DNA of 64,000 nucleotides from Pseudomonas sp. C1C7 (GCF_013359595.1 NZ_JABFMP010000010.1:1-64000); one strand, 5' to 3'; shown: positions 18,275-26,987, numbered from the stretch's first letter. The notes: generated by a model from the sequence alone, not told the origin. Numbers and translations: made by a program.

Positions 18275-18360
18275 TCTTCTTGTCTGCCTTTAAATAAGTG
18301 GCTTGGGATGCTTGCAGTGCCCTGGGTGTCTTTGCGTTTAAGGCACTCGGGCAAGGCTTG

Positions 18361-18876
18361 CTATAGGGTCAGTAAACGGAACAGGGCAATTTTGTTGATC
18401 TGCGCCAGCGCGCACTTGAACTCGGTGTCGACCGGGTTGTGGATGCGCGTTTCGAACGCCGCGAGGATCTGATGCCGGTTGCTGCCTTTTACCGCCATGA
18501 TGAAGGGAAACTTGAACTTGGCCTTGTAGGCGTCGTTCAGCTCGGTGAAGCGCTGGAACTCTTCGGCCGTGCATTGGTGAATACCGGCGCCAGCCTGTTC
18601 ATTGGTGCTGGCTTCGGTCAACTGGCCCTGGACGGCGGCTTTGCCGGCCAGGTCCGGGTGGGCGTTGATCAGTGCCAGCTGGCTGGCGTGATCGGCGCTC
18701 AACAGGATGTCGCTCATGCGCTGGTGCAGGGTTTCGATCTGGTCGATCGACGCGTCCTGGCCCAGGTCGAAGGCCTTTTCGGCCACCCATGGCGAGTGTT
18801 CGTAGATGTCGGCGAAGGCGGCGACAAAGGCGTCGCGGCTCAGGGTCGAGGGTTTGACGGTTTGAAAGGTGCTCAT
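18361..18876 (-). CDS. uraD: 2-oxo-4-hydroxy-4-carboxy-5-ureidoimidazoline (OHCU) decarboxylase
   Basis: A 171-residue all-helical enzyme converting OHCU to S-allantoin. The catalytic His is in NAHPDLAGK (His73), followed by the conserved EASTNEQAGAG segment with Glu93. The ATG overlaps the puuE stop by 4 bp (ATGA), so the two are coupled. An in-frame longer start would read back into puuE and was rejected. Confidence 0.94.
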   Translation of the reverse strand: MSTFQTVKPSTLSRDAFVAAFADIYEHSPWVAEKAFDLGQDASIDQIETLHQRMSDILLSADHASQLALINAHPDLAGKAAVQGQLTEASTNEQAGAGIHQCTAEEFQRFTELNDAYKAKFKFPFIMAVKGSNRHQILAAFETRIHNPVDTEFKCALAQINKIALFRLLTL

Positions 18877-19799
18877 TTGGCAGCCCCTTGGTACGGGTGG
18901 GTTTGCTGCCAGTGACGCGCGATGTCGACGCGACGGCTGAACCACACCTGTTCATGACTTTTAGCGTATTCGATAAAGCGCTTGAGCGAAGCCAGACGCG
19001 CCGGACGGCCAACCAGGCGGCAGTGCAGGCCGATCGACAGCATCTTCGGCGCTTCCGCGCCTTCGGCGTAGAGCACGTCGAACGCGTCCTTGAGGTATTC
19101 GTAGAAGTCTTCGCCCTTGTTAAAACCCTGGACCTGGGTGAAGCGCATGTCGTTGGTGTCCAGGGTGTAGGGGATCACCAGGTGTGGCTTGCCGGTCGGG
19201 TTGTTCGGTTCCCAGTAGGGCAGGTCGTCATCGTAGGTGTCGCTGTCGTAGAGGAAACCGCCTTCTTCCATCACCAGGCGACGGGTGTTCGGGCCGGTGC
19301 GGCCGGTGTACCAGCCCAATGGGCGCTCGCCGGTGATTTCGGTGAGGATGCGGATCGCTTCGAGCATGTGCTCGCGTTCCTGGGCTTCATCCATGTATTG
19401 GTAGTCGATCCAGCGATAGCCGTGGCTGCAGATCTCGTGGCCGGCATCGACCATGGCGCGGATCACGTCCGGGTGACGCTGGGCGGCCATGGCCACGGCG
19501 AAGATGGTCAGCGGGATGTCGAATTCCTTGAACAGCTTGAGGATCCGCCAGACGCCGGCGCGGCTGCCATACTCGTAGAGCGATTCCATGCTCATGTTGC
19601 GCGCGCCCTGCAGGGGCTGTGCGGCAACCATTTCGGAGAGGAAGGCTTCGGATTCTTTATCGCCGTGCAGGATGTTGCGCTCGCCGCCTTCTTCGTAATT
19701 GAGTACGAAAGACAGGGCGATGCGGGCGTTGCCCGGCCAGTGTGGGTGCGGAGGGTTACTGCCGTAACCGGTCAGGTCGCGTGGGTAGTCAGCGCTCAC
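18873..19799 (-). CDS. puuE: Allantoinase PuuE
   Basis: A 308-residue metal-independent allantoinase of the polysaccharide-deacetylase (NodB-like) fold that opens allantoin to allantoate. Characteristic blocks are SFVLNYEEGGER, EICSHGYRWIDYQYMD and GWYTGRTGPNTRRLV. It is the first gene of the minus-strand catabolic run and faces hiuH across a 433-bp divergent promoter region. Confidence 0.94.
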   Translation of the reverse strand: MSADYPRDLTGYGSNPPHPHWPGNARIALSFVLNYEEGGERNILHGDKESEAFLSEMVAAQPLQGARNMSMESLYEYGSRAGVWRILKLFKEFDIPLTIFAVAMAAQRHPDVIRAMVDAGHEICSHGYRWIDYQYMDEAQEREHMLEAIRILTEITGERPLGWYTGRTGPNTRRLVMEEGGFLYDSDTYDDDLPYWEPNNPTGKPHLVIPYTLDTNDMRFTQVQGFNKGEDFYEYLKDAFDVLYAEGAEAPKMLSIGLHCRLVGRPARLASLKRFIEYAKSHEQVWFSRRVDIARHWQQTHPYQGAAK

Positions 19800-19885
19800 T
19801 GCAGTCTTCCTTCTTATTCGTGTTGACAGGTGGTGTGGCGTGCCCGCGAATGAGAAGTCAGGCTGGCGTCACAACGATGGGCTGA

Positions 19886-19914
19886 TTGTATACAACTTTA
19901 TCTTCACTTTGTAA
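19886..19914 (-). promoter_or_regulatory. puuE promoter with TTGTATACAA operator
   Basis: The perfect 10-bp palindrome TTGTATACAA lies at 19886-19895. On the minus strand its TATACA can serve as -10, with TTACAA at 19914-19909 as -35 (16-bp spacer). A repressor bound here would cover the -10. The 5' end would be about 95 nt from the puuE ATG. Confidence 0.6.
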
Positions 19915-20091
19915 GCCTGAATTTTTGCATTTTTCGCTAACGGTCATCTTCCGGTGATAGGAGGGGGAGTCTGCAAGAAATCTGCCTGTCCGCCTGGCTT
20001 CCGGTTACAGGGCTCGGCCAGTGCGCACTTCGCCGGAAAACCGCCGGGAAATCGGAGGTTGGCGCAGCCGTTGGTAAATATGTCGTTTTTA

Positions 20092-20102
20092 TTGTGTACA
20101 AT
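20092..20102 (+). promoter_or_regulatory. hiuH-side TTGTGTACAA operator
   Basis: TTGTGTACAA at 20092-20101 differs by one base from the puuE and permease sites. Its TACAAT (20097-20102) is a good -10 reading toward hiuH, but no clear -35 was found. Confidence 0.55.
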
Positions 20103-20232
20103 TTTTTTGAAAAGTGTCTTAATCGAAACCTCGCCGCAGCATTTCGGGCTCCGAAACGGTGCGGTCTCCTTTTCAACTGACTTCGGGAGGCGCGAGGTCT
20201 GACTGCAGAATGCAGGCAGGCGCGCAGAATCA

Positions 20233-20586
20233 ATGGGACGTTTGACTACACACGTTTTGGACGCTGCACATGGTTGCCCGGGCAGCTCGATCAAGGTCGA
20301 GCTGTACCGCGTCGAGGGTTCGCAGCTGGAATTGGTCGCCAGCGCGGTCACCAACAGCGATGGTCGTGTCGATTCGCCGCTGTTGCAGGGCGATGACTAC
20401 CGCACCGGGGTTTATCAGGTTCAGTTCCATGCCGGCGACTACTACCGCGCCCGTGGCGTCCAGCTGCCGGAGCCTGCCTTCCTGGATGTGGTGGTGCTGC
20501 GTTTCGGCATCTCGGCACAGCAGGATCACTATCACGTGCCGCTGCTGATTTCGCCCTACAGCTACTCGACCTACCGCGGCAGCTGA
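20233..20586 (+). CDS. hiuH: 5-hydroxyisourate hydrolase (transthyretin-related)
   Basis: A 117-residue transthyretin-like enzyme hydrolysing 5-hydroxyisourate to OHCU, the step after PuuD. Diagnostic residues are the N-terminal LTTHVLDAAHGCPG with His7, the VYQVQFHAGDYY strand, HYHVPLLISP near 98-107, and the C-terminal YRGS tetrapeptide that distinguishes the enzyme from true transthyretin. It is transcribed away from puuE and ends with a strong terminator. Confidence 0.96.
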   Translation: MGRLTTHVLDAAHGCPGSSIKVELYRVEGSQLELVASAVTNSDGRVDSPLLQGDDYRTGVYQVQFHAGDYYRARGVQLPEPAFLDVVVLRFGISAQQDHYHVPLLISPYSYSTYRGS

Positions 20587-20645
20587 TCCCCCAAGCAGCT
20601 GCCTCACCCTGGAAGCGACTGCGCATATAGCTTCTTTGGTCTTTC

Positions 20646-20671
20646 GCCCGCTCACACTGCGGGCTTTTTTT
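20646..20671 (+). terminator. hiuH terminator
   Basis: GCCCGC/GCGGGC stem with a 7-nt loop followed by seven T residues. Confidence 0.85.
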
Positions 20672-20679
20672 CGCCTGTA

Positions 20680-20766
20680 GAAAAGTCAAAAGATCGCAGC
20701 CTGCGGCAGCTCCTACAGGGAAGCGCATTCCAAATGTAGGAGCTGCCGCAGGCTTCGATCTTTTAA
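20680..20766. repeat. REP inverted pair (GGAGCTGCCGCAGGC family)
   Basis: AAAAGATCGCAGCCTGCGGC with AGCTCCTAC, mirrored by TAGGAGCTGCCGCAGGC with TTCGATCTTTT. It separates hiuH from the convergent LysE-type gene. Confidence 0.85.
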
Positions 20767-20768
20767 TC

Positions 20769-21395
20769 TTAATGGCTCAACAGCGACGCAGCCCCTGCGC
20801 CACTGAACAACCCGGCACTGATCCGGTTGAACCAGCTCTGTCCCTTGCCGCTACGCAGATACCGCGCCGCGCCATGGGCGCCCAGGCCATAGGCAACCTT
20901 GCACAGCAGATCCAGCACAGTCCAGGTTGCGATCATCACCAGCAGTTGCGGCAGGAACGCCTGCTCGGCACTCAGGAATTGCGGCAAAAACGCGGCGAAG
21001 AACAGGATGTCCTTCGGGTTGCTGGCACCCAGGACGAATGCACGTCCAAACAGTGCGCGAAAGCGCGGCACCGGCGCAGCCTGAGGCACTTCGGCGCCGT
21101 GGGACGGCTGGCGCGATTGCTGCCAGCTCTGCCAGGCGAGGTAGAACAGGTACAGCGCGCCGACGATTTTCAAGGCGCTGAACAACTGCTCGGAAGCCAG
21201 CAGTAACGCACCCAGCCCCAGCGCCGAAGCGCTCAACAGGCAGATCGAGGCAAACACTCCGCCGAGAAACGCGGGGTAGGAACGGACCAGGCCGTAATTC
21301 AGACTGTTGCTGATCATCAGCAAGGACAGCGGTCCCGGGATCAGGATCACTACCAGCGCAGCGCCGCTGAACAGCAGCCAGGTTTCCAGACTCAT
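20769..21395 (-). CDS. LysE family translocator
   Basis: A 208-residue inner-membrane protein with about six hydrophobic helices, typical of the LysE/RhtB amino-acid exporters. The N-terminal ILIPGPLSLLMISNSLNYG carries the family's conserved PGP region, and FVLGASNPKDILFFAAFLPQF the second signature. GGAGGA before the ATG at 21395 sets the start. It follows the AzgA-type permease gene on the same strand beyond that gene's terminator. Substrate unknown. Confidence 0.87.
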   Translation of the reverse strand: MSLETWLLFSGAALVVILIPGPLSLLMISNSLNYGLVRSYPAFLGGVFASICLLSASALGLGALLLASEQLFSALKIVGALYLFYLAWQSWQQSRQPSHGAEVPQAAPVPRFRALFGRAFVLGASNPKDILFFAAFLPQFLSAEQAFLPQLLVMIATWTVLDLLCKVAYGLGAHGAARYLRSGKGQSWFNRISAGLFSGAGAASLLSH

Positions 21396-21414
21396 CACTT
21401 TCCTCCATTTGCAC

Positions 21415-21440
21415 AAAAGCCTCACCCGACGGGGTGAGGC
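21415..21440 (-). terminator. Terminator after AzgA-type permease
   Basis: Minus strand: nine-base stem GCCTCACCC/GGGTGAGGC with a 4-nt loop, then TTTTG. Confidence 0.8.
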
Positions 21441-21460
21441 TGTTTTGAATCGTGTTCGAC

Positions 21461-22810
21461 TTACAAGAAGATGAACTTGGCGATGAAGATCGCGCAGAGC
21501 ACCCACAGGCTGACGGAAATTTCCTTGTACTTGCCGGTACCGGCCTTCAGCGCCACATAGGTGATAAAGCCCAGGGCGATACCGTCGGCGACCGAGAAGG
21601 TCAGCGGCATCATGATCGCGGTGACGATCGCCGGAATGCTGTCGGTGGCCTCGTCCCATTCGATGTGGGCCATGCCGCCCATCATCAGCATCGCGACGTA
21701 GATCAGCGCGCCGGCGGTGGCGTAGGCAGGAATCATCCCGGCCAGCGGCGCGAAGAACATGGCTGCGATAAATAGCACGCCCACGGTCACGGCGGTAAGG
21801 CCGGTGCGACCACCTGCGGCTACACCCGCGGCACTTTCCACATAGCTTGTGACGGGAGGAACACCGACCACGGCACCGAATACGCTGGAGGCGCTGTCGG
21901 CTTTCATCGCGCGGGAAAGGTTTTCGATCCGGCCGTCAGCGCCTACCAGGTTGGCGCGCTGGGCGACGCCCATCAGGGTGCCGGCGGTGTCGAACATGTG
22001 CACGAAGAGGAAGGCCAGCACCACGCTGATCATGCTGACGTTGAACACGCCGGCGACATCCATGGCCATCCAGGTCGGGGCCAGGCTCGGCGGGGCCGAC
22101 ATGATCCCTTCGTAATGCACCAGGCCCAGGCCCCAACCGGCCAGGGTCACGGTGATGATGCTGATGAGGATCGCACCGAATACCTTGTGGTAGCTGAGGA
22201 TCGCGATCATCAGGAAGCAAATGCCGGCGAGCAGCGGGCCAGCCTCGTGCAAAGAGCCGAGTTTGATCAAAGTGGCCGGGCTATCGACGACGATTCCGGC
22301 GGTTTTCAGACCGATCAGCCCCAGGAACAGGCCAACGCCGGCGCCCATGGCGTGACGCAGGCTGACCGGGATGCTGTTGAGCAACCATTCGCGAATCTTC
22401 GAGAAGGTCAGGATCATGAACAGCACACCGGACACGAACACCGCGCCCAGGGCGGTTTCCCAGTTGTAGCCCATGGTGCCGACCACGGTGTAGGTGAAGA
22501 ACGCGTTCAGGCCCATGCCCGGCGCCAGGCCCACCGGCCAGTTGGCGTAGAGCCCCATCAACAGGCAGCCGAGCGCGGCGGCGATGCAGGTGGCGACGAA
22601 CGCCGCGCCATGATCGATGCCGGCGTCGGCCATGATGTTGGGGTTGACGAAGATGATGTAGGCCATCGTGATGAAGGTTGTCAGACCGGCAATCAGCTCG
22701 GTCTTCACCGTGGTGCCATGCAAGCTGAGTTTAAACAGGCGCTCCAGCAAGCCAGTGCGTAGAGGCGGCGAGAGATCCAGCGTCGATGCTTCGGATTTGC
22801 GGCTTTCCAC
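21461..22810 (-). CDS. AzgA-type adenine/guanine/hypoxanthine permease
   Basis: A 449-residue polytopic transporter of the AzgA (PbuG/GhxP) branch of nucleobase permeases. About 12-14 hydrophobic helices include TELIAGLTTFITMAYIIFVN, the conserved LAPGMGLNAFFTYTVV, and MFDTAGTLMGVAQRA with the family DTxGT motif. The start is a GTG at 22810 with GAGGAG upstream. It likely imports adenine, guanine or hypoxanthine, feeding xanthine and urate. Its promoter carries the same palindrome as puuE and hiuH. Confidence 0.9.
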   Translation of the reverse strand: MESRKSEASTLDLSPPLRTGLLERLFKLSLHGTTVKTELIAGLTTFITMAYIIFVNPNIMADAGIDHGAAFVATCIAAALGCLLMGLYANWPVGLAPGMGLNAFFTYTVVGTMGYNWETALGAVFVSGVLFMILTFSKIREWLLNSIPVSLRHAMGAGVGLFLGLIGLKTAGIVVDSPATLIKLGSLHEAGPLLAGICFLMIAILSYHKVFGAILISIITVTLAGWGLGLVHYEGIMSAPPSLAPTWMAMDVAGVFNVSMISVVLAFLFVHMFDTAGTLMGVAQRANLVGADGRIENLSRAMKADSASSVFGAVVGVPPVTSYVESAAGVAAGGRTGLTAVTVGVLFIAAMFFAPLAGMIPAYATAGALIYVAMLMMGGMAHIEWDEATDSIPAIVTAIMMPLTFSVADGIALGFITYVALKAGTGKYKEISVSLWVLCAIFIAKFIFL

Positions 22811-22930
22811 AGCGAGTACTCCTCAAGAGTTTTATTTTTATTTCCAGGGCCGGATCCCGAGGGGTGGCAGCGGCCCTTTGAGGTGCTTGCGAATTTGTTG
22901 ACTCGTTGGTCAGAAACTCGCACGAAGTGG

Positions 22931-22958
22931 ATTATGCTTTTGTATACAAAGAAAGCAA
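22931..22958 (-). promoter_or_regulatory. AzgA permease promoter with TTGTATACAA operator
   Basis: Minus strand: -35 TTGCTT (22958-22953), 16-bp spacer, -10 CATAAT (22936-22931). The perfect palindrome TTGTATACAA (22940-22949) fills the spacer, a classical repressor position. Confidence 0.65.
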
Positions 22959-23060
22959 ATAATGTTTTTGATTTTGTCGACGAAAAATCTGACAAAGGAG
23001 ATATATCGTCTGTTCGCGAAGGCGGCGGTACTGGTTCCAGAAAACCAGCGGATTGAATAC

Positions 23061-23507
23061 TCAATCTGCCGACAATTGGTTCTTACCCAAAGCCAGATTC
23101 ACCGCCAGCCACCCATTCACCGCCGCCTCCCCGGCCTCGGCAAACACCCGCTCCAACAATTTCACCTGCTCTCGACGCAGCGCCTGTTCGAACCGCGCAC
23201 CTTCATCGGTCAGCTCCAGCAACCGCTTACGCTTGTCCGTCTCGGACGCGACGCTGTTCACCAGGTGCATTTCCAGCAACTGCCGCAACGGCATGTTCAG
23301 CGCCTGCTTGGTCACGCCGAGCAATTCCAGCAATTGCTTCACGCTGAGGTTGGGGTAACGGGCGACGAAAAACACGATGCGTTGATGCACCCGGCTCAGG
23401 CCTCGGCGTTCGAGCATTTCGTCGGCCTTGGCGGTGAAGGCCTGGTAGCCGAAGAAAAACGCTTCCATGGCCTGTTGCTGGGAATTCGGGTTTTTAAGGT
23501 CAAGCAT
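23061..23507 (-). CDS. MarR family transcriptional regulator
   Basis: A 148-residue protein with a MarR winged helix: LSRVHQRIVFFVARYPNLSVKQLLELLGVTKQAL forms helix-turn-helix residues about 37-70, followed by the wing with the DxRxR-like TDKRKRLLELTDEGARF. It is divergent from the aminotransferase gene, whose promoter it may control. It is an unlikely candidate for the TTGTATACAA sites, which are not at its own promoter. Confidence 0.9.
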   Translation of the reverse strand: MLDLKNPNSQQQAMEAFFFGYQAFTAKADEMLERRGLSRVHQRIVFFVARYPNLSVKQLLELLGVTKQALNMPLRQLLEMHLVNSVASETDKRKRLLELTDEGARFEQALRREQVKLLERVFAEAGEAAVNGWLAVNLALGKNQLSAD

Positions 23508-23589
23508 GTTGACGTATCCGCTCGGGCTGTCGTAATTTCGGTCAACCAGTTTGACTCATTTTCCTCATGCCTCGCTACCGGTGATCCCC

Positions 23590-24756
23590 ATGGCTTTTTC
23601 CGAACGTGTCTCGCGCCTTAAAAGTTCTCTGATCCGTGAAATCCTCGCCGCCGCCCAGCACCCGCAAGTGATGTCGTTCGCCGGTGGCCTGCCGGCCGAG
23701 GCCATGCTGCCCAAGGTCGAGTGGGACCGGATGCCGGTGTCCATGGGCCAATACGGCATGAGCGAAGGCGAGCCGGCATTGCGCGAGGCTTTGGCAGCCG
23801 AGGCACGGGCTCTGGGTCTGCCGTGCGACGCGAGTCAGGTGTTGGTGGTCAGCGGCTCCCAGCAAACCCTCGATCTGGCTGCCAAGCTCTACATCGACAA
23901 GGGCACGCAGATCGTCCTCGAAGCCCCGACCTACCTGGCGGCGCTGCAGATTTTCCAGCTGTTCGGTGCCGACTGCCTGACCGTGCCGCTGCAAGCCGAT
24001 GGCCCGAACCTTGTGCAATTGCGCTCGTGTCTGGAGCAGCATCGCCCGGCGTTCATCTACCTGATCCCGACGTTTCAGAACCCGTCGGCGGTGCGTTACA
24101 GCGAGGCCAAGCGCGAAGCCGTGGCGAGCCTGCTCGACGAGTTCGGCGTGACCCTGATCGAAGACGAGCCGTACCGCGAACTGACGTTCGATGGCGGCAG
24201 CGCCAAACCGATTGCCGGACGCCTGAAGAAATCCAGCTGGATCTACACCGGCACCGTCTCCAAAACCCTGTTGCCGGGTTTGCGCGTGGGGTACCTGATC
24301 GCCAGTCCGGACCTGTTCCCGCACCTGCTCAAGCTCAAGCAGTCAGCGGATCTGCACACCAACCGGGTCGGCCAGTGGCAGGCGTTGCAATGGATCGGCA
24401 GTGAGTCGTATCGGCAGCATCTGGGCGAGTTGCGCGGTTTTTACCGGGAACGCCGCGATGCGTTTCAGGCGGCGCTGCAAATGCACTTTGCCGATCTCGC
24501 GGACTGGAACATGCCCCAGGGCGGGCTGTTTTTCTGGCTGACGCTCAAGCAACCGCTGGATACGCGGACCTTGCTCAATGCGGCGCTGGCCAATGATGTG
24601 GCGTTCATGCCCGGTGAGCCGTTCTTTCCGGAGCCGGATAACAACCATGGGCATCTACGGCTGAATTTCAGCCACATTGATCCGGCGCGGCTGAATGAAG
24701 GGCTGGGGCGATTGGCGGCGGTGGTGCGCCAGGCACAGGCGGCGCAGGCGGCCTGA
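23590..24756 (+). CDS. PLP-dependent class I/II aminotransferase
   Basis: A 388-residue fold-type I aminotransferase related to 2-aminoadipate (LysN) and MocR-type aminotransferase domains, but without a DNA-binding domain. Visible elements are SFAGGLPAEAMLP near the start, GSQQTLDL for phosphate binding, the Asp in LIEDEPYREL, and the PLP-lysine in TGTVSKTLLPGLRVGY. The ATG at 23590 is preferred over an upstream TTG at 23551. Its amino-acid substrate cannot be read from sequence. Confidence 0.88.
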   Translation: MAFSERVSRLKSSLIREILAAAQHPQVMSFAGGLPAEAMLPKVEWDRMPVSMGQYGMSEGEPALREALAAEARALGLPCDASQVLVVSGSQQTLDLAAKLYIDKGTQIVLEAPTYLAALQIFQLFGADCLTVPLQADGPNLVQLRSCLEQHRPAFIYLIPTFQNPSAVRYSEAKREAVASLLDEFGVTLIEDEPYRELTFDGGSAKPIAGRLKKSSWIYTGTVSKTLLPGLRVGYLIASPDLFPHLLKLKQSADLHTNRVGQWQALQWIGSESYRQHLGELRGFYRERRDAFQAALQMHFADLADWNMPQGGLFFWLTLKQPLDTRTLLNAALANDVAFMPGEPFFPEPDNNHGHLRLNFSHIDPARLNEGLGRLAAVVRQAQAAQAA

Positions 24757-24768
24757 GGGTAGAAATGA

Positions 24769-24798
24769 ATAAACCGGCTTTGGGGCCGGTTTATTTTT
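24769..24798 (+). terminator. Aminotransferase terminator
   Basis: ATAAACCGGC/GCCGGTTTAT stem followed by TTTT, 12 bp after the stop; symmetrical enough to work on both strands. Confidence 0.8.
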
Positions 24799-24827
24799 GG
24801 GTGGGATTTGTGGTGTCCGCTCTGACG

Positions 24828-24898
24828 CCTTCGCGGGCAAGCCTCGCTCCTACGGGAAGATCGCTATCCCTGTAGGAACGAGGCTTGCTCGCGAAGAG
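24828..24898. repeat. REP inverted pair
   Basis: TTCGCGGGCAAGCCTCGCTC and mirror GAACGAGGCTTGCTCGCGAA, between the convergent aminotransferase and glutaredoxin-like genes. Confidence 0.8.
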
Positions 24899-24922
24899 GC
24901 CCTCAATCACACCACAAAACCA

Positions 24923-25294
24923 TCAGACAGCCGCAAATCGCTTGTCCAGATAATCAATGATCACCTTGGACTCATACATCCAGGTGGTCTTGCCGTCTTC
25001 TTCGATACGCAGGCACGGCACCTTGATCTTGCCGCCTTGCTCGAGCAGGGTCTGGCGATCCTGTTCATTGTTCTTTGCATCGCGCAACGCCACCGGCACG
25101 TTCAGGCGGCGCAGGGTGCGGCGGGTTTTCACGCAGAACGGGCAGGCGTGGAACTGATACAGGGTCAGGCCCTTGGCGGCGGCTTCGACCTGGGCCTGGG
25201 CGGCGGCAGGGCGCTGCTTCTTGCCGGGGCGGGTGATGAAGTCGATGAGGATGATCAGTTGGCCGAGGCCGACACGAAGCGCTTTGACGAGCAT
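24923..25294 (-). CDS. Glutaredoxin/GST N-terminal domain protein
   Basis: A 123-residue protein. An N-terminal hydrophobic helix (about 8-21) and basic linker precede a thioredoxin-fold domain with YQFHACPFCVKTRR, the CPFC redox motif being at 51-54, and a cis-Pro segment KVPCLRI. ESKVIIDYLDKRF closes the fold. It resembles membrane-anchored glutaredoxin-like proteins and probably reduces mixed disulfides with glutathione at the inner membrane; the partner is unknown. GTGAGG precedes the ATG. Confidence 0.83.
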   Translation of the reverse strand: MLVKALRVGLGQLIILIDFITRPGKKQRPAAAQAQVEAAAKGLTLYQFHACPFCVKTRRTLRRLNVPVALRDAKNNEQDRQTLLEQGGKIKVPCLRIEEDGKTTWMYESKVIIDYLDKRFAAV

Positions 25295-25354
25295 GTTGCA
25301 AGCCTCACGGGGCAAATGAAGAAAGGCGCGCAGCTTACCTGATTTTTCGCGGAC

Positions 25355-25382
25355 GAAAAAAAACCGGCGATGAATGCCGGTT
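25355..25382 (-). terminator. folE terminator
   Basis: Minus strand: AACCGGC/GCCGGTT stem then about eight T residues, just after the folE stop. Confidence 0.85.
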
Positions 25383-25398
25383 TTCTTCTGAGCGCGAA

Positions 25399-25944
25399 TT
25401 ACTTGATCAGGCTGAGGAATTCGCTGCGGGTGGCGGCGTTCTCGCGGAACTCACCGAGCATCACCGAAGTGATCATCGACGAATTCTGCTTTTCCACACC
25501 GCGCATCATCATGCACATGTGCTTGGCCTCGATCACCACTGCGACGCCCAAGGCACCGGTCACCTGCTGGACCGCATCGGCGATCTGGCGGCTGAGGTTT
25601 TCCTGGATCTGCAGGCGGCGGGCGTACATGTCGACGATCCGCGCGACTTTCGACAGGCCCAAGACCTTGCCGCTCGGGATGTAGGCGACGTGGGCCTTGC
25701 CGATGAATGGCAGCAGGTGGTGTTCGCACAACGAGTAGAGCTCGATGTCCTTGACCAGCACCATTTCGCTGTTGTCGGAGCTGAACAAGGCACCGTTGGT
25801 GACTTCTTCGAGCGTCTGCTCGTAACCGCGGCAGAGGTACTTCATGGCTTTGGCGGCACGTTTTGGCGTGTCGAGCAGGCCTTCGCGGGAGACGTCTTCG
25901 CCCAGTTGGCCGAGGATCGCGGTGTAATTCTGTTCCAGGGACAT
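25399..25944 (-). CDS. folE: GTP cyclohydrolase I (FolE)
   Basis: A 181-residue homodecameric type IA enzyme making 7,8-dihydroneopterin triphosphate from GTP, the first step of folate synthesis. Zinc ligands are Cys73 in [10 protein letters not shown] with His76, and Cys144 in [11 protein letters not shown]. The [16 protein letters not shown] helix is characteristic. The ATG at 25944 gives the usual N-terminus. An upstream in-frame extension has no family similarity. Confidence 0.96.
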   Translation of the reverse strand: MSLEQNYTAILGQLGEDVSREGLLDTPKRAAKAMKYLCRGYEQTLEEVTNGALFSSDNSEMVLVKDIELYSLCEHHLLPFIGKAHVAYIPSGKVLGLSKVARIVDMYARRLQIQENLSRQIADAVQQVTGALGVAVVIEAKHMCMMMRGVEKQNSSMITSVMLGEFRENAATRSEFLSLIK

Positions 25945-26020
25945 GAAACTACCTGTGGGATTTACGCAAAAAGCAAGGGTACGGTGGCGGACACGGCGCT
26001 GCAAGCGCGACGCATCAGCT

Positions 26021-26578
26021 TTACTCGTCGCGACCTTCCATCATGGTGCGCTTGAGCATCACATAAACCGCGCCGGCACCGCCATGTCTGGCCTGGCAGG
26101 AGGTGAAGCCGAGCACCTGCGGATGCTGGCGCAACCAAGTGTTGACGTGGCTTTTGATCATCGGCCGCTTGCCGTCCAGGCGCACGGCCTTGCCGTGGGT
26201 GACGCGCACGCAGCGGATTTCGAATTTGGTCGCTTCGGCCAGGAACGCCCACAGGGTTTCCCGGGCCTTCTCCACGGTCATTCCGTGCAGGTCGAGGCTG
26301 CCTTCGAATGGAATCTGGCCGGCCTTGAGCTTGCGTATCTGGCTTTCCTGCACCCCGTCGCGTGCCCACATCAGGTCGTCTTCAGGCCCGACATCGATCA
26401 CGAACTGATCGGACAGACCGTCTACGGTAGCGACATCCGTGCGCACGGTGGCGGACTGGCGCAGCTTGGCAATCTGTGCGCGGTCAGCTTTGGGTTTGCC
26501 GGTTTCGGCGCGATCGTGCTTGATCGGCTTGACGCCTTGGATCGCACTTTTGAACAGGGAAAAATCGTCGTCTTGCAT
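26021..26578 (-). CDS. Smr domain protein
   Basis: A 185-residue protein. A basic, low-complexity N-terminus (1-60) is followed by a Smr domain with LDLHGMT at 95-101 and THGKA near 127, ending in the [11 protein letters not shown] block. This resembles small stand-alone MutS2-C-terminal-like proteins (YdaL/SmrB type), which act as nucleases on DNA or on ribosome-bound mRNA. Which substrate applies here is unknown. It lies 76 bp upstream of folE on the same strand. Confidence 0.88.
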   Translation of the reverse strand: MQDDDFSLFKSAIQGVKPIKHDRAETGKPKADRAQIAKLRQSATVRTDVATVDGLSDQFVIDVGPEDDLMWARDGVQESQIRKLKAGQIPFEGSLDLHGMTVEKARETLWAFLAEATKFEIRCVRVTHGKAVRLDGKRPMIKSHVNTWLRQHPQVLGFTSCQARHGGAGAVYVMLKRTMMEGRDE

Positions 26579-26666
26579 GTCAGCCTCCGCGAAGGGCGGC
26601 CAGTTTACCCAACTCCAGGCAATTGGGCGCGCGACAAAACGCGCGGCGTTCGATCCGGGCAGGGTG

Positions 26667-26987
26667 TCAGTCGTGTTTCTTCATCAGGTGCGGGGACATG
26701 TTCAGCTCTCGCGACTGCCGCGAGCGACGGCGGCAACGGCGCCACAGCCATACGCCGATGTACAGCACGAACAGGCCGACCACCAGAACTACCGCAGCAC
26801 CGCCGCGATTGGTGTTCATCTCGCCCAGGGCAGGGGCGTGGCCCAGCAGTGCGGCAACGCCGGCCATGGCGAGCAGAACGCCGCAGGTTGCCAGCAACGC
26901 GGCGAACGCCGCGCCGATTCGAAAACGCCAGTTGCGTTGGCCTTTGGGGCGCAAGCGGCGAGCGTCAAAACCATCGGATAACTTCAT
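26667..26987 (-). CDS. Small two-helix membrane protein
   Basis: A 106-residue protein of unknown function. Basic N-terminus, hydrophobic helix at about 24-46, a short loop with NTNRGG, a second helix at about 63-82, then an Arg-rich cytosolic tail (WRRCRRRSRQSRE). AGGAAGG just before the ATG at 26987 supports the start. No family recognised. Confidence 0.65.
   Translation of the reverse strand: MKLSDGFDARRLRPKGQRNWRFRIGAAFAALLATCGVLLAMAGVAALLGHAPALGEMNTNRGGAAVVLVVGLFVLYIGVWLWRRCRRRSRQSRELNMSPHLMKKHD

Larger units (their letters stand above)
19800..20232. other. Divergent promoter region puuE/hiuH
   Basis: An AT-rich 433-bp gap without a supported gene. It contains two copies of a TTGTRTACAA palindrome, one at each side, each overlapping a plausible -10 element. 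Confidence 0.7.

Noticed and set aside
23061..23507. MarR protein as the regulator binding TTGTATACAA
   Set aside because: No copy of the palindrome lies at its own or the adjacent aminotransferase promoter; the nearest is about 110 bp downstream of its stop, at the permease promoter.
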